From NCBI GenBank assembly GCA_918807975.1, contig OU964935.1, positions 10,627,823 through 10,691,822 of the forward strand: 64,000 bases of DNA. The letters run 5' to 3'. How positions within the stretch are numbered: position 1 is the stretch's first letter; every line of letters begins with the position of its first letter. This DNA comes from Aplidium turbinatum (taxonomy: Eukaryota; Chordata; Ascidiacea; Aplousobranchia; Polyclinidae). Shown piece by piece: positions 45,063-57,865 of this stretch. Position numbers and translations under genes: made by a program. The notes under the pieces were generated by a model. The model ran no database searches. It worked only from the letters and a program-made list of their open reading frames with translations, and had not been told where the DNA came from.

Positions 45063-46269
45063 GATATCTACTGCATTTTCATGGAAACCTGGATCACTTA
45101 GGTTGCCAGATATTAAAGCCTAAACATTCACATTTATGAAAATTAGCATCTTTGTACCAAATTGGTAACCCTGCCTGACCGAGGCCTTTTAAAACTCTGC
45201 TCCTCAATGAAAGAACCACGAATCAGGCAAAAATCCTAAACATGATACAAGTTTTACATAAAAAGATGTAAGTTACTGTATTTTTTTTTTAAATAGCCAA
45301 ATTAGGCGCCAGCCAAACAAAGCGCGTCTAACGCGAATTTTTGGCGCCTGCCCTAGCTCACAGTTGTTTTAATTTTGCTAGGCACTTTAACCTATAGATA
45401 TGCAACTCAGCAATCGTGGAATTATCGTCACGCTCGACTGACTTTATGGACACAATCAACAATCAAGGTTGCCAGCTTGGCTAGCGTATCTATGGTAGGC
45501 TATTATTGTACGGTTTGGGCTTGGCGAGTGGTGGCTTTTGAGCTCCTTTGGAATATTTTGTTTGGCGTATATTTCAAGTTTTCACAGAATAGCCTACTAT
45601 GAAATATCAAGACAATAATCTTTTTTCACGTAGGTTATGCAACTTCTGTTTCATGATCGTTGGAACTTTCATTTAAGCTTATTTCCAGTGACTCATTAAA
45701 GCTTGTTGTAGGCAGTTTACAAACCTGAGATAGAGGGGCGCCGGAACAATTTTAGGACGAGAGTTTTAGGATGAGATATAGCGATAATGCTGGGCAACTC
45801 ATTCGTTTTCCCGCTATTTGCCATGAAAGTCGAAATGTGAGACAGATGAATAATTGCAATAGCTTGAACAAGAAACGAAAGGTAAATTTCACATTCATAG
45901 CATCACAATCTGCTGCAAAGTATAAAATGTGTCCACGGGATAATTTGTGTGGGCCTACTGTAGGCTATAGGCCCTATAATTTGGCTATTTGCAGTAGCTT
46001 ACATGACCTTAAAAGGGCACCATTGCCCCTCATCCAGAGAAAATTTGAGGGCAGGGGGCATCCTCCCACCTGCTGAGACAGCTTCATTAGCATCACGGAT
46101 CCAACCGCCAAACTAAGACAATTTTAATGTTTGGTACACACCATAACTAGGCTACCAAATGCTGTAGCACAGCTTTCGGTAGCCAGCAGTAACTTTCATT
46201 TTGGTAACACTCAGTAGATTAATTGAATAAAACTTCAGCTTGTCCTGGAACTACAGCTCCAAAAAAGGT
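45063..46269. other. Noncoding spacer with small palindrome
   Basis: No gene is seen. A small inverted repeat GGCGCCAGCC...TTTTTGGCGCC lies at about 45305-45346, and GGGGCGCCGG near 45736 may be the end of a worn hAT element. Both are weak. Confidence 0.4.
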
Positions 46270-46299
46270 CTTTACTTACTTATATATGGTTGACAGCCT

Positions 46300-47640
46300 T
46301 TTTGTTAGGCATTGTCGGAAATTTTCAGGGGTTGTCAGGCATTGTAGAGTAGCTACTTTTAGGCATTGTTGGGAATTTCCAGGCATTGTCGAACATTATC
46401 AGTGGTTGACGGGGTTGTTAGGCAATATAGAACATTTTCAGGCATTGCCAAACATTTTCAAGGGTTGTCGAGAATTTTCAGGGGTTGTCAGGCATTGTAG
46501 AGTAGCTACTTTCAGGCATTGTTGGGAATTTCCAGGCATTGTCTAAGATTTCCAGGCATTGTCGATCAATATCAGTGGTTGACAGGTTTGGTAGTCATTA
46601 TGGAACATTTTCAGGCATTGTCGAACATTTTCAGGGATTGTCGAACATTTTCAGGGGTTGTCGAGCATTTTCAGGGATTGTCAGGCATTGTCGGTAATTT
46701 CAAGCCATTGTCTAGGATTTCCAGGCATTGTCAATGCTAGACAACCCCTGAAAATGTTCGACAATGCCTGACAAACCCGTCAACCACTAATAATGATCAA
46801 CAATGCCTGGAAATCCTAAACAATGCCTGGAAATTCCCAACAATGCCTGAAAGTAGCTACTCTACAATGCCTGACAACCCCTGAAAATGCTCGACAATCT
46901 CTGAAAATGCTCGACAATGCCTAAAAATGTTCCATAATCACTACCAAACCTGTTAAACACTGATATTGATCGACAATGCCTGGAAGTCTTAGACAATGCC
47001 TGGAAATTCCCAACAAATGTCTGAAAGTAGCTACTCTACAATGCCTGACAACCCCTGAAAATGCTCGACAATCCCTGAAAATGTTCCATAATGACTACCA
47101 AACCTGTCAAACACTGATATTGATCGACAATGCCTGGAAATCCTAGACAAAGCCTGGAAATTCCCAACAAATGTCTGAAAGTAGCTACTCTACAATGCCT
47201 GACAACCCCTGAAAATGCTCGACAATCCCTGAAAATGTTCGACAATTCCTGAATATGTTCCATAATGACTACCAAACCTGTCAAACACTGATATTGATCG
47301 ACAATGCCTGGAATTCCTAGACAATGCCTGGAAATTCCCAACAATGCCTGAAAGTAGCTACTCTACAATGCCTGACAACCCCTGAAAATGCTCGACAACC
47401 CCTGAATATGTTCGATAATGCCTGAAAATGTTCGACAATGCCTCACAAGCCTGTAAACCACTGATAATGATCGACAATGCCTGGAAATCCTACACAATGC
47501 CTAGAAATTCCTAACAATGCCTGAAAGTAGTTAGCCTACTCTACAACACCTGAAACCCCTGAAAATGTTCGACAACCCCTGAAAATGCTCCACAACCCTC
47601 CAAAAAGCCGACAATGCCCGACAATGCCTGACAATGGGTA
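46300..47640. repeat. Inverted minisatellite array
   Basis: From about 46310 to 46738 the plus strand repeats units such as CAGGCATTGTCGAACATTTT with variants (GGGGTTGTC, GTAGAGTAGCTAC). From about 46738 to 47640 the same units run in the opposite orientation (GACAATGCCTGAAAATG). The two arrays meet head to head, so the block can fold on itself. Open frames inside are by-products of the repeat. There are higher-order units of roughly 200 bp. Confidence 0.88.
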
Positions 47641-47920
47641 TTTAGAGGTACCCTCTGTGACTGTGATTTGTTTTCAATCGCCAGAATCTCCATAAAGCAG
47701 TCCAAGCGGAACGAGAATGTGACGTCATCACAAGTAATCCATACGTCAACTTGAAAACGAAGAAAGTTTTATTTAAACAAAAACCAAAAAAATATATTAA
47801 AAATAAAGTTGTTTTGCTGTGCCAAGTTTGAAGTCAATGCATACAGCCATAGCTACGCTGTTAGCCTTCAAACATCGTTACGCACCACTGAGTTGCATAT
47901 CTATATATAAGATATCTATG

Positions 47921-48296
47921 CTTTAACATTACCCACTCGTCGAAGAGGTACGCAATCATGCGTAACATGTTCACTCGCGAATCAGCTGATTTCAGTCATG
48001 TGACTCGACACGTGATATTCTGATCGAAAAATTTTGATACAAAGAAATTTAACTGAATGCTTTGCCACAACCACCGTTGCCTAATAGTTAGGGCAGAGGA
48101 GCAATAATTTCGATTTCGTGGGTTCGATTCCCACCCTCTGCTAACACTAATTTTTCTTCTGCAACTGAACTGAGTGCAAGAAGGATCTTAATGACTGCAA
48201 TCAATGGAGTTTATAAGGAAAATTGTGACTAAACAAAACACAAAGCAATTTCACATTGAAAAGCAGGCGCTCTTCGACGAGTGGGTGATGTAAAAG
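47921..48296. mobile_element. TIR element with tRNA-like core
   Basis: Inverted ends of about 27 bp with two mismatches contain ACCCACTCGTCGAAGAG and CTCTTCGACGAGTGGGT. 376 bp. The core holds a tRNA-like segment. No transposase. Family and target duplication are unclear. Confidence 0.7.
48068..48145 (+). other. tRNA-like segment (pseudo-tRNA or SINE head)
   Basis: Contains a D-arm-like GCCTAATAGTTAGGGC and a perfect T-arm with B box, GTGGGTTCGATTCCCAC, followed by CCTCTGC. A pairing 5' acceptor arm at the normal distance is missing and the anticodon arm does not pair well, so I do not call a working tRNA. Confidence 0.45.
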
Positions 48297-49116
48297 TGCC
48301 TAACTTTAATTTTAATCATTCAGACTAAAGGTGTTGCCAGATGTCCTTTAAATTTCTAGAAAAAACACAGCGTAGCAAAACTACCGTTGTTGAAAACCGT
48401 TCACAATTTTCAAAACTGTACACCATCAAGGGAAATAAACCATTATTATCAACTTATAAAATTAGTGTTCTTCGAAAATTGATACCACTTCAAGATTATT
48501 TTACTCGAATATTTGGCTAATCTTTGAGAATAAAACCTCAAATACTGTGTTGTGACTGCTTGTTACCACCGCCTACCTAGTTTAGTTTAACTTGTTTTTG
48601 GCGGCAAAAATAAACAAAAAAAATTGTATAATGACCACAAAAATAATTATGTGAAATTGTTTGCAAAACATGGATGACAGCCAAAGATCTACATGCGCCC
48701 GGAATGTCGCTGTAGGTTAAGCATAGGGGAAAGTTAGCTTTTGGGGGTGCAAAAAAATCTAATTAAATGTGCCGAAATATTTTTTGCTACTGTACAAAGA
48801 ATAGACCACCTGATTAAAAATTCTACACTGCTCCCAATAGTTTGGTACACCTTGTAAGATAAATGTAATTTGTCAATTACCATGCAGTAGGCCTACCTAT
48901 CACCCAAATAATGCGAAAGCACAACAATAGTCAATAGGCTACCAATAACTCAATACAAAAAAATATTTCACATCAATAAAACAATAATAGGCCGGCCTAC
49001 ATGTAGGCTACTTCAAAATACAAATTGTCATAATGATCTAAAATCTTAATCAGTTAAAAGTAATTTCTAAAATTTTATAAACTAATATTGTAAACTCTAT
49101 TTTTAGCTTGATAACA
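48297..49116. other. Noncoding spacer
   Basis: AT-rich, no coding frame of note, no recognised element. Confidence 0.5.
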
Positions 49117-49133
49117 TTTTTATATTGTAAGTT

Positions 49134-49336
49134 GGGATGGCGCAGCGGATAAGGCGCTCGCTTTCCAACCATGCACTCCTGGTTCGGCTCCCTGCTTAAG
49201 CTGGAGTGTAATAAAGACGGCCGACAGAAAGGAACTTGCCACTCTACTCTCGTTAGTGCGGAAGGCTTAGTATAGGCCTACTGAGAACCTCATCTTTTCA
49301 TCCCCCGATGGATCAAGTATGGGACTCACCTTTACC
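49134..49336 (+). mobile_element. tRNA-derived SINE, complete, 17-bp target duplication
   Basis: The head GGGATGGCGCAGCGGATAAG has an A box, and GGTTCGGCTCC, a near-consensus B box, follows about 55 bp into the element. A body of about 140 bp without tRNA similarity follows, ending CTCACCTTTACC. The perfect duplication TTTTTATATTGTAAGTT flanks it at 49117-49133 and 49337-49353, as expected for LINE-driven insertion. The D-arm resembles tRNA-Arg. Pol III promoter boxes are probably still present. Confidence 0.85.
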
Positions 49337-49353
49337 TTTTTATATTGTAAGTT

Positions 49354-52300
49354 ATGTGTTTAAAGCATCACTTTCAAAGTCAATATTGGCACATCTCGAT
49401 TAGGATATATTTTTCATAAAATTGGCAAGCCTCTGCATATTTTCAGATGTTGAAAATAAGTTGAAAAGTTTTTCAAATCTTATAAACCAAACTTGCAGGC
49501 TACAATTTCAGCTGAGCATGTTGATATAGGCTAACTGTAGGCTAATATTGTAAGTTATACGTTTGCAGCATTACTTTCAATATTGGAGCACATTGGATTG
49601 GGATATACTTTTTATAAAATTTGTAAACATTTGGATAAGTTATTTAGTTGACTTAATTATTTCGAGAATGATTTGTCTGTGTGTCGCTTCAGATTTTTTA
49701 ACTACCCTCTCTAAGCGTTGCGTTTGGGCATGACAGAGATAATATGGTACCGTAGTCTATAGTTGCTAATTAATTCAATTGATCAGTCTATCAAATAATT
49801 TTGATTGATGCTGATCGGCTAAGGCAAGTAGGCTTAAGAAAAAGCAAGTAGCCTACAAGCAAGAAAGCTACAGTAGATCATAGCTCCCTAATAAAGGCGA
49901 TAGCCTACAACATCTTCATGGTTGGTTGGTTTTAATCTTTATCCTCGAACTGCGAAAGCTTCTGATATGTTTTTCCTGCTTGTAGAAGCTTTAAATCACT
50001 GACGCAGGCCCGATGGATGTTTAGAAGCGATCTTCTAGCCGTCAGCCCAAAACTGAGTAGCAGTGTCGAGCGAAGTGTGGTTTTTGAGACTCCGACTCCA
50101 CTCCTAGTCTATTCCATCCCACTTTATCTGGTCCAGATGGTAAAGATCTGATCTCATTGATTGCGAAGCAGCTGACTCGATGACTGATATAGTCTTTCGC
50201 TACTTCCTGCCTGTTGTGGTATTTAGATAGCTATGATACTATTTTATTCGTATTGTGTATAATTGTACCGTACTATTGTCGCAACAGACAAAATAAAAGG
50301 TCTCTCTCTCTCACCCGATCTGGCAATGATCTGGACCAGATAAAGTGGTTGTCTGAGATGAAGCTAGACTCTATTCCAATCCGACTGCGAAAAATCTTAT
50401 CATTTCAGACTACAAATCCACTCCATATAATACCAAACCAAATAACTTGTAGGCCTAATTCTTGCTAAACTCGATTGCCGAGAAACAATTCGATTTCTTA
50501 CCGTGAGATGTCGCTAGAGAGAAAGAAGTTAAACCAACTTCAGCTTGCAAGATGGAAAAATACTCCACTGATAAAGTTATGACCGCAAAGGTTGCGCACA
50601 CTGCACAGGGCCGTCTTTCTTCATGACACAATTCGCTAAATGGTCACAGTGAGAAAAAGGCGGTTGTGAAAGGAGACATCCTGATTTTGATGGAATCAGA
50701 ACGAGAAGTCACAAGGCTTCGATAGTTTTAATTTGATAACCCATTCATTTATTAACTTTCACATAAGCTTAATTGTACGAACATATCAAACTATGGCAGT
50801 TTTCCGGAGAAAAAAACACTTTCCATTTAAAATCAACAAGTATCAGTCTCTATCAACCAAACGTAGGTTATTCTAAGATCTAAAAATGTATTGAACGTTT
50901 CAATACCTCAAGTCAACACAACTTCTTTCGCAAAAACATATAACTCAATAAAACATCGCGAAACCTTGACAAAAACATATAGCTAAGCTTGTTTTTACCC
51001 ATGCAAAATCCTATCCATATTTAAAAACCTATGTCTTCGCATAGCATAGGTGAACCTTTTTCATTTTTGTTGCAAGTGCAATGTGCATGTATAGGAAATA
51101 TTTACTGCTGTTCATAAGGGGCAATATTAAAAAAAGTTCTGCATTTTGTCTAGCGAAATTGTTCCTAATATTATTATCTAGATCTTTCTCATCTCGCAGA
51201 TTTGAATCGTCGTTAAAGGAGTCACTCCTATAACTTACTGTAGGGTAGTGTTAAAGCAAAAAATTTGAAAGTCTGAATCTGTTGCAAGGTTGTTAATGTA
51301 AACTGCAGTTGACCATGGTCATTATTCTAAACTTAAAGACAACATAAGCATTACATCCAGTGGCATTCTAGAACTTTATTTACGGTCAACATTTCGCATA
51401 ATTACTATAGCAACTTGTAATCATCACAAAAACATAAAAATAACAGCTAAAAATCAATAGGCTACTACAAAAAGAAAAAAAATTTCATTTCACACAGATT
51501 ACAGATTTTAATATTAAGTGATAGAAGAGCAAAAAAACATGCTTCGTTTCTGTGAACAACAACGCTTGGTGTATCTCTCCGTTGATAGAGTGTCGCAAAG
51601 GCTCAATCACTGTTTTTCTTAAGTTCGTAAAAACGCGGTGCAGTTGTATTTTAACAGGTGTTGTTGTGAATGCGGTTATGAAAAACAGGTGTGATCTGGT
51701 CATGCTGATATATTCGGATATTATCTGCATTTATACAAATAAAAATTCCTTTCACTTAATGCATTTTAAAATATTCACCGTCACACGAATCTCATCACAA
51801 AAAAAAAAAGAAAACAGCAATAGAGGTATCGCATTGTTAGTCAATGGAATTAAGATGTCTTCTACATGAAACCAAACAACAACAAAAAATAGTGAAAAAC
51901 ATACTTTTAGAATTATTTCGCTTCAATAACAATCATCGGGCACGTTTTAGTTAAACATCTCGGTTCATAGTGAACTGTAATCTAATTTTTTGTTTTGACC
52001 GTTTATAACATAAATTTAATTCAGCTTCTGAACTTGCTTTAAATTTTCAAAAAATAATTCCTAAAGTATGTCCAACATACAAAAAGTTATAATTGTTTTT
52101 TATAAAATTGTAATTATTAAAAGCATTTTGAAATAGGCTACTTACTATACCTCAGTACATTTTATATTATTGTTACAAATGAAAACTATTAGTTTGAAAG
52201 CAATAAAGTTTGATTAAATACGTCCAACTTAAAATTATTTTTGTTGACAGAAAAAAATAACTGTTCAATTGTCATCGGTCTGTGTCTACTCTACAAAAAT

Positions 52301-52510
52301 GTCTTCTTACAAATTAAAGACAAGTATTGCAACAAAACGGTTACAAAGTTAGGCTACAAATGGAGTAACGCTCAGAAGAAAAAAAAGTTTTAGCATCGCT
52401 GTTCTGTGTCAGTCCTCGACTTGCATCTTCTTGATTCTCAATTCGCCGCGCGTTCACCGGAATGTCCAACTGAGACATGACGTCACAATGACGTACTTTT
52501 TTGCTTCCTC
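49354..52510. other. Noncoding spacer upstream-to-downstream of BMP3-like gene
   Basis: No supported gene. A short inverted pair (ACTTTATCTGGTCCAGA at about 50121 and its complement near 50331) and a GACTCCGACTCCACTCC motif near 50089, like worn hAT ends, are visible. The part next to 52511 is probably the 3' UTR of the BMP3-like gene. Confidence 0.5.
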
Positions 52511-55500
52511 TCATCGACAAGCGCAGGTCTCCACCGACATGTTAGGGTAAACTTTCAAGACAACGTTGTCGTTTCTGTCGAAGAACAGCACACTGAGAGA
52601 CATGAGTTTCTCGGGAACGCAGCACGGAGCAGGCACTTCAGGGTTGATTCCGAACGACTTTATGAACGCTTGAATGATGGCATGATTTGAAGGACCAATT
52701 TTCTGTAACCAATATTTTGGTTTAGAATAAACGGATATTGCAGGCTACTAGCTTAGTAGCTTACCGCAACCATTACCTGCTCTTTTTCTGTCGATTTGGC
52801 TCACTATAAACGGTATTTTTAATCTTATGTAACAAGTTACAGAAATTTAACAAAAACTAAAGGAAACAACTATTGTTATGTGCCTACCTTCATTGTATTA
52901 AGTTCACATTGTCCGGAGCAGTAATATGCGTCAAAGTTTTTCGGAGATATGATCCAGTCAGCCCAACCAATGTCGTTGAAATCGACATGAAGCGATTTTC
53001 TTGAGCAAACTTGCTGTGCACGGTTTAAAGCGGGCTCTGGAGTTGTAACCGTTTGTTCTTTTCTACATTTTCGCGATTTTCTTCCTTTTCGCGATTTTCG
53101 TCCCTTTTTGCATCTTCGTCCACGCTTTCTCTTCTTCCCTTTTTTGCTTTGCGCCAATGTTTTTCGGTCTTGTAATTGTTGAATCACTCGTCTTTCAGAT
53201 CGGCCTCCGTCGTGCAATTCCGTTTGGTCGTTATTGTTTATGGATGGATACCCAGTGGTGTCTCGTGCGCTGTTATCGTTCCGATGAGCTTCCCCTGGAA
53301 GTTCGTTGCCATTATCATCACTTGAGGGCAATAGTGATGCTTCTGCTTGCCTTTGATTGGCTGAACGGCGAACCTGCAAAGCGTTATTACATCTTTGTCA
53401 ACATGTTTTACCAAATTAAAGTTAACAGTTACGCTACAACCTAGGCTATAATGTAAGCTATTTCCTACTTACAAAGCTATTAGCCTGTGGCGCTTTTGTG
53501 AACTAAGTAAGCAAGTTCATAGTAAACTCTATGCAAATACATAAAAATTTTCACACTTTTAACCAAATTGCACATCCAGAGTGTTTTAAATAAACTAAAC
53601 GCCACACATCACTAATCACGACAGCATCCCTTACCCTCCTGTTCTTATCAGCAGCAGTTAAATTTCCCAGCGTGCTCCAAATTCCATTTGTGATAGGAAT
53701 TTCATCTGCTGCAGGTACAATTGTTTCTGTGTCGTTGCAGTAAACAATTAAAATTGGTGTCAGGGAAAGCGACTTCGACGGAAAACGATGATTGCGGTTA
53801 ACATCGCTGTTTCTTTTCCGTCTATCCGTTCCCATAACAACAAAGTAGGCTGGCAGACCAGGCCTGTTAGCTTCCGATGCCAGCGACGAAACATCCGATA
53901 GATTGTCGATTGAAGACGCACTACGACGTCTTCGGCGCGTCAACAAGTTTTCGCGGTGGTTGAATTTCACGATGAGGATGTGACCGGGTCGACGCGCCTT
54001 TGACGCAAGATGTGCTATGTGATCGTCAACCCATGCAAAAGAACTTGATGGTCGAATTGTGATCAAACGGCCGACTCTTTGGTAAACCTGAGATAAAAAA
54101 AAATTAATTAATTTTAAGAAAAAAGGGCTGTGTCATAAGAATAGCCTACAGACCTTCGCAAACTTTTTTTTTATTGTGTCACTTAATGTAAGAAAATAAT
54201 GTTTTATACTACCTCTTGGTGGCGGTTTCCAATGTAAGCTACTCACTGTATGGCCATTTTTAAATTGTTTAGCGATTTTAAAATTGCGATTTGAGACCCC
54301 CTTTAGGGTCGCAACCCATAGTTTGGGAAGCCCTGGCTTACAGTGTCAACAATTTTTTTGTTTCTAAACCGTTAAATAACTTCTCTTACGTTTCTAGTCC
54401 TGTTTTTTCCACTTCCGAGTTCGGAAACTTTGTAAACAGATATGTCTGCGGACCATCCTGATCTTGAAAGGTTTTGCGACTGGAGATCACCCGCAGAATG
54501 CAAAGCAGCCTTACGAAGTCCGTCTAATCTCAACTCGCCGGCAACAATGCTTTCTGAGGTGGGAATTGAGGTGACATTAAATGCAAACACCCTCATTTTC
54601 TGCCGGTTTATGCTCAGATGGCTGCTAGCTGTCCCAGCTGTATTTGCTTGTGGCCTTGTTACTTTTGAATAAGGTATGATGATCATCGGTTTGCCTTTAT
54701 CCCTCAATCTATTGGGCGTTTCTCCTGCAAAAAGGCAAACAGATTTTCACTACAAATAAGGAAAGAAAAACAAGTCACCCAACATGCGATAACAAAAGAT
54801 ATGATGTGCGATTATTTTCTAATGCACAAATGACCCGGTGGAATCCTAGCATTTTAGCTGCCCAGGTGGCCACAAACCCTTCTAATCTGATAAGACTAAT
54901 GCATAAGCAGAAAGCTGTAACCCTATAATTATTGTATGGACTTTGTAGACTAATTGCATTATCAAAACCCCAGATTGTTGAAAATATTTGCAAAATTACC
55001 ATCCTTTTTATACAAAATGACAACAAGAGGATTACGATTTCTAATCTTCGCACTAAAGTTACTACAAATGCAGTTCAGTGCAGGTGTTCCGCACTATCCA
55101 ATGACTTGAAAGTAGTTCCAAATTAATTTTGTTACTGAGATCTGACAAAAAGCCTATTATCTCGCTTTTCACCGCTATAGTGCTGTCAAAACGGTGCTTA
55201 TTATAGCCAACGCCATGTTTGCGAATTTCGTTATGAAAATCAGTTAAGTTTGATATTGACAAGATATTGTAAACTTTTTGGACAGTCTTGTGAGAATTGG
55301 CTTGGTGTGATTAAACGAATCAAGCCAGAAATTACACCTGTTGAAACATACAAGGTATATTTTTCAGCTGAATAAATAATTGGTTCGATTTTGTTACACG
55401 TGCCAGAAAAGGTATGTTTTCCGTTTCTTATTCTTCAACAATAACCGAATGTGGCTTGGTCACAAATAAAATGTTGGTTAGCCTACCGTAAAAGCACCTG

Positions 55501-57865
55501 CTTTAGGTTTAAAAAGATATATTAAGTTAGTATCAACCATATAAAAATATTTTTTGATGTTCAATCTTCAAGCAAACGTGGGAAATGTAGTTAACATTTG
55601 AAAACACGTTTATTTGCATTTATTAACCTCAACAGCAGTTCAATTTTATTCTCTACTTGGGGTTGTTCGAAACGAATTTCGCTAAAAAACAACAACTCTT
55701 GACTAAAAAACAACAATTTGAAAAGAAATATAACAAATAACTTTGTAACGAAACCAAACTTTAATTCTTTTAAAAAAAATTTGAATTGTTTGTAAACACC
55801 TCCAATTTTTAACAAAAATGAATAGGCTTGTCATAGTTTGGTGTATCGCGTCAGGTCACAGGCTTTGGATTTTGCCACACGTTTAGTTTGCCCTTTTTGT
55901 ATTTGGTGTTTTGTCGCGCTCACAAAGATGTTTAATAAATGTCAAAATAAATGGAAGCGAAATCAAGGAATTTTCTTCGAAAACTTTTTTTGAACAGCAT
56001 ATTCTATACGGCAGTGCATGCAGAACATGTTTGTAAGAAAGATATCAACATTTGAACAACGCGCTAAGAATTTGTTTTTAAATGAGCAAACTTTGAAATC
56101 TTAAAGCAAGCAAGCTACTTCTTTTGCATTAAATAGAACTTAGCACAGCAAGATAGCACAGAACTTAGCACAGCACAGAACTGAGCATCTGTGTTTAACA
56201 CTAAATTTTATGCGAAAAAAAAAAAATTTTATGCAAAATTATATACAATCAAAAATTTTAACTGGCAGTGAAAACTGCAGAATTTTCACTTTGAAAAGTG
56301 ACTGCTTGGTTTCGGCAAACGTACAACAAACGTTGGATCAATGTAAAAAAATGATTTGCTCTCTGCGTAAACGCTTTCCTTTGATCTTTCAACGGTGTGA
56401 TGAGTTGGTGGGTAGGTGTGTTTAATCCTGTGATGTCTAAAGCAATTATCAATTGTATTACGCAGGTCGATTTGTCATTTAAATTAGCCAAACCGCTAAC
56501 TACAAATTTATGGCTTCTAGCAGTTGGTTGCTAAAGAAAGTTTGGCCAACTATTATGTTTTAACGAAACTTACAGCCAGATTTGTTGAAACGGAGATTAA
56601 ATATGAGTAGGGCAATTTTTAATTTTACTTGTTTCATTGAAACATTTTACTTAACAAATTTTAGGTACTATTTAAAGGTTAGTTAGAAATGTGTGCTTAA
56701 ATCTTGTGCAGGTTTAGATGAGCTATTATTTGCACTTTGTTCACTGCAAATATAACTCAAACTGGCATTTCTCCAAATTTTGAATCGAATCAATCGAATC
56801 AATGTACAATCACAAGAAAATAATTTTTTGCAAATATATTTCGGTAAAACATGCTTTTGACTAAAAATAAAATTTTGACTTAATTTTTGCCTAAAACTAA
56901 CTCTTAGAAATATTTAGGCCTACAGCTTATGATATTTTTAATAGTTAAGTTGTCAACTAATTATAAACACTAAAATAGCTTACCATCTTACGACGTTTAG
57001 AAAAACAATATAATTGTTCAGACTTTGTTCTAATCAATGTCTGCAACCCCATATGGTGGCTGGTTATTTTATAGATATAAACCATATGAACGAATGAGAT
57101 TTATCGCTGTTATAGGCCTAGATGTTTTTTAAATAACTTTTCACAAAAAATTTTAAGCTAAGCGCTTTCGAAATTTTTACCTGCTACAGAAAAAAAGCTC
57201 CTGATCGTATTTCCCTGGGATTGCGCATTTATCAGCATTAAGCTCTTGTCTTCTGAATACGTTCTGTATAACTCCAGCATAAAATCTGGTGGGTTAGGCA
57301 AGATGCGGTGTGGGTTTTCATTCTGTTGGCGATGATGAGAACTCAATATATTTCTTCGATTAGTTTCTGTAGATTCAGATGATGTATCAAGAGTAGCTTT
57401 AACATTTTCTTGGTAATCCGGAAAACCACGGTGAGCAGCCATGTGCTCAAATCCAAACATATGCCTCATTGTGGAACGAAGCAATTCCCTGCGTGAACTG
57501 TCGGAAGTGTGAAACGCTGATTCCGTGTGTTTTTCTGTGGCGGTATTTTGTTTTCTTCTTTTTTTCCCTTTTCGTCCTTTTCGTTGTCTTTTGTGTTTTT
57601 GTTTATGTTTTGGTCTTCGTCTTGGCGGAGTTTCTAAAGGACTTCCTACATCATCGCTAACAGCGTGCAAAGAGCTAACATCGATTGATAATTCTCCTGA
57701 ATTTTCACTATTTCTTGTTGCATTGCTGAGATCATCGGAAGACTGTCTTTCCAATCTTCGGGATTTTGTACTTTGAGGTCCCGTTAAACTTTGAGAGGAT
57801 TTACGATGTCTTCGAGCGTCGCATAACACAAGTAGCGCACAAACAATTAATAAACACAACCGCAT
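52511..57865 (-). CDS. BMP3: BMP3/GDF10-type TGF-beta ligand precursor
   Basis: Five exons on the minus strand: 57865-57181, 54724-54390, 54087-53635, 53373-52888, 52702-52511. Phases agree, giving 716 residues. ATG at 57865 is chosen because it opens the signal peptide [17 protein letters not shown] and no ATG lies upstream in frame. The mature domain (first Cys at about 614) reads [57 protein letters not shown], with all seven cysteines. It is closest to BMP3/BMP3B, which share [19 protein letters not shown]. The prodomain matches at [16 protein letters not shown] and the [10 protein letters not shown] block. Dibasic sites (RRRRRS at about 391, RRKRN) may be cut by furin-type proteases. Two highly basic clusters lie at about 82-105 and 568-597. 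It is a secreted dimeric signal, by family. Human BMP3 is 472 residues, so the prodomain is long. Confidence 0.93.
54725..57180 (-). other. BMP3-like intron 1
   Basis: The 2.46-kb first intron, phase 1. It contains a half copy of the family P MITE at 56329-56367 and otherwise AT-rich sequence without recognised elements. Confidence 0.7.
56329..56367. mobile_element. Family P palindromic MITE, half copy
   Basis: AAACGTTGGATCAATGTAAA then TGATTTGCTCTCTG: one arm only. Confidence 0.45.

Noticed and set aside
46223-47344. Open frames of about 100 residues with repeated GISRHCL-type units
   Set aside because: They are translations of the minisatellite array and recur in both orientations.
46300-47640. 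CRISPR-like array
   Set aside because: Units are continuous minisatellite repeats without unique spacers, orientation flips midway, and the DNA is eukaryotic.
48068-48145. A functional tRNA gene
   Set aside because: The T-arm is good but there is no matching acceptor arm at the right distance and no convincing anticodon arm.
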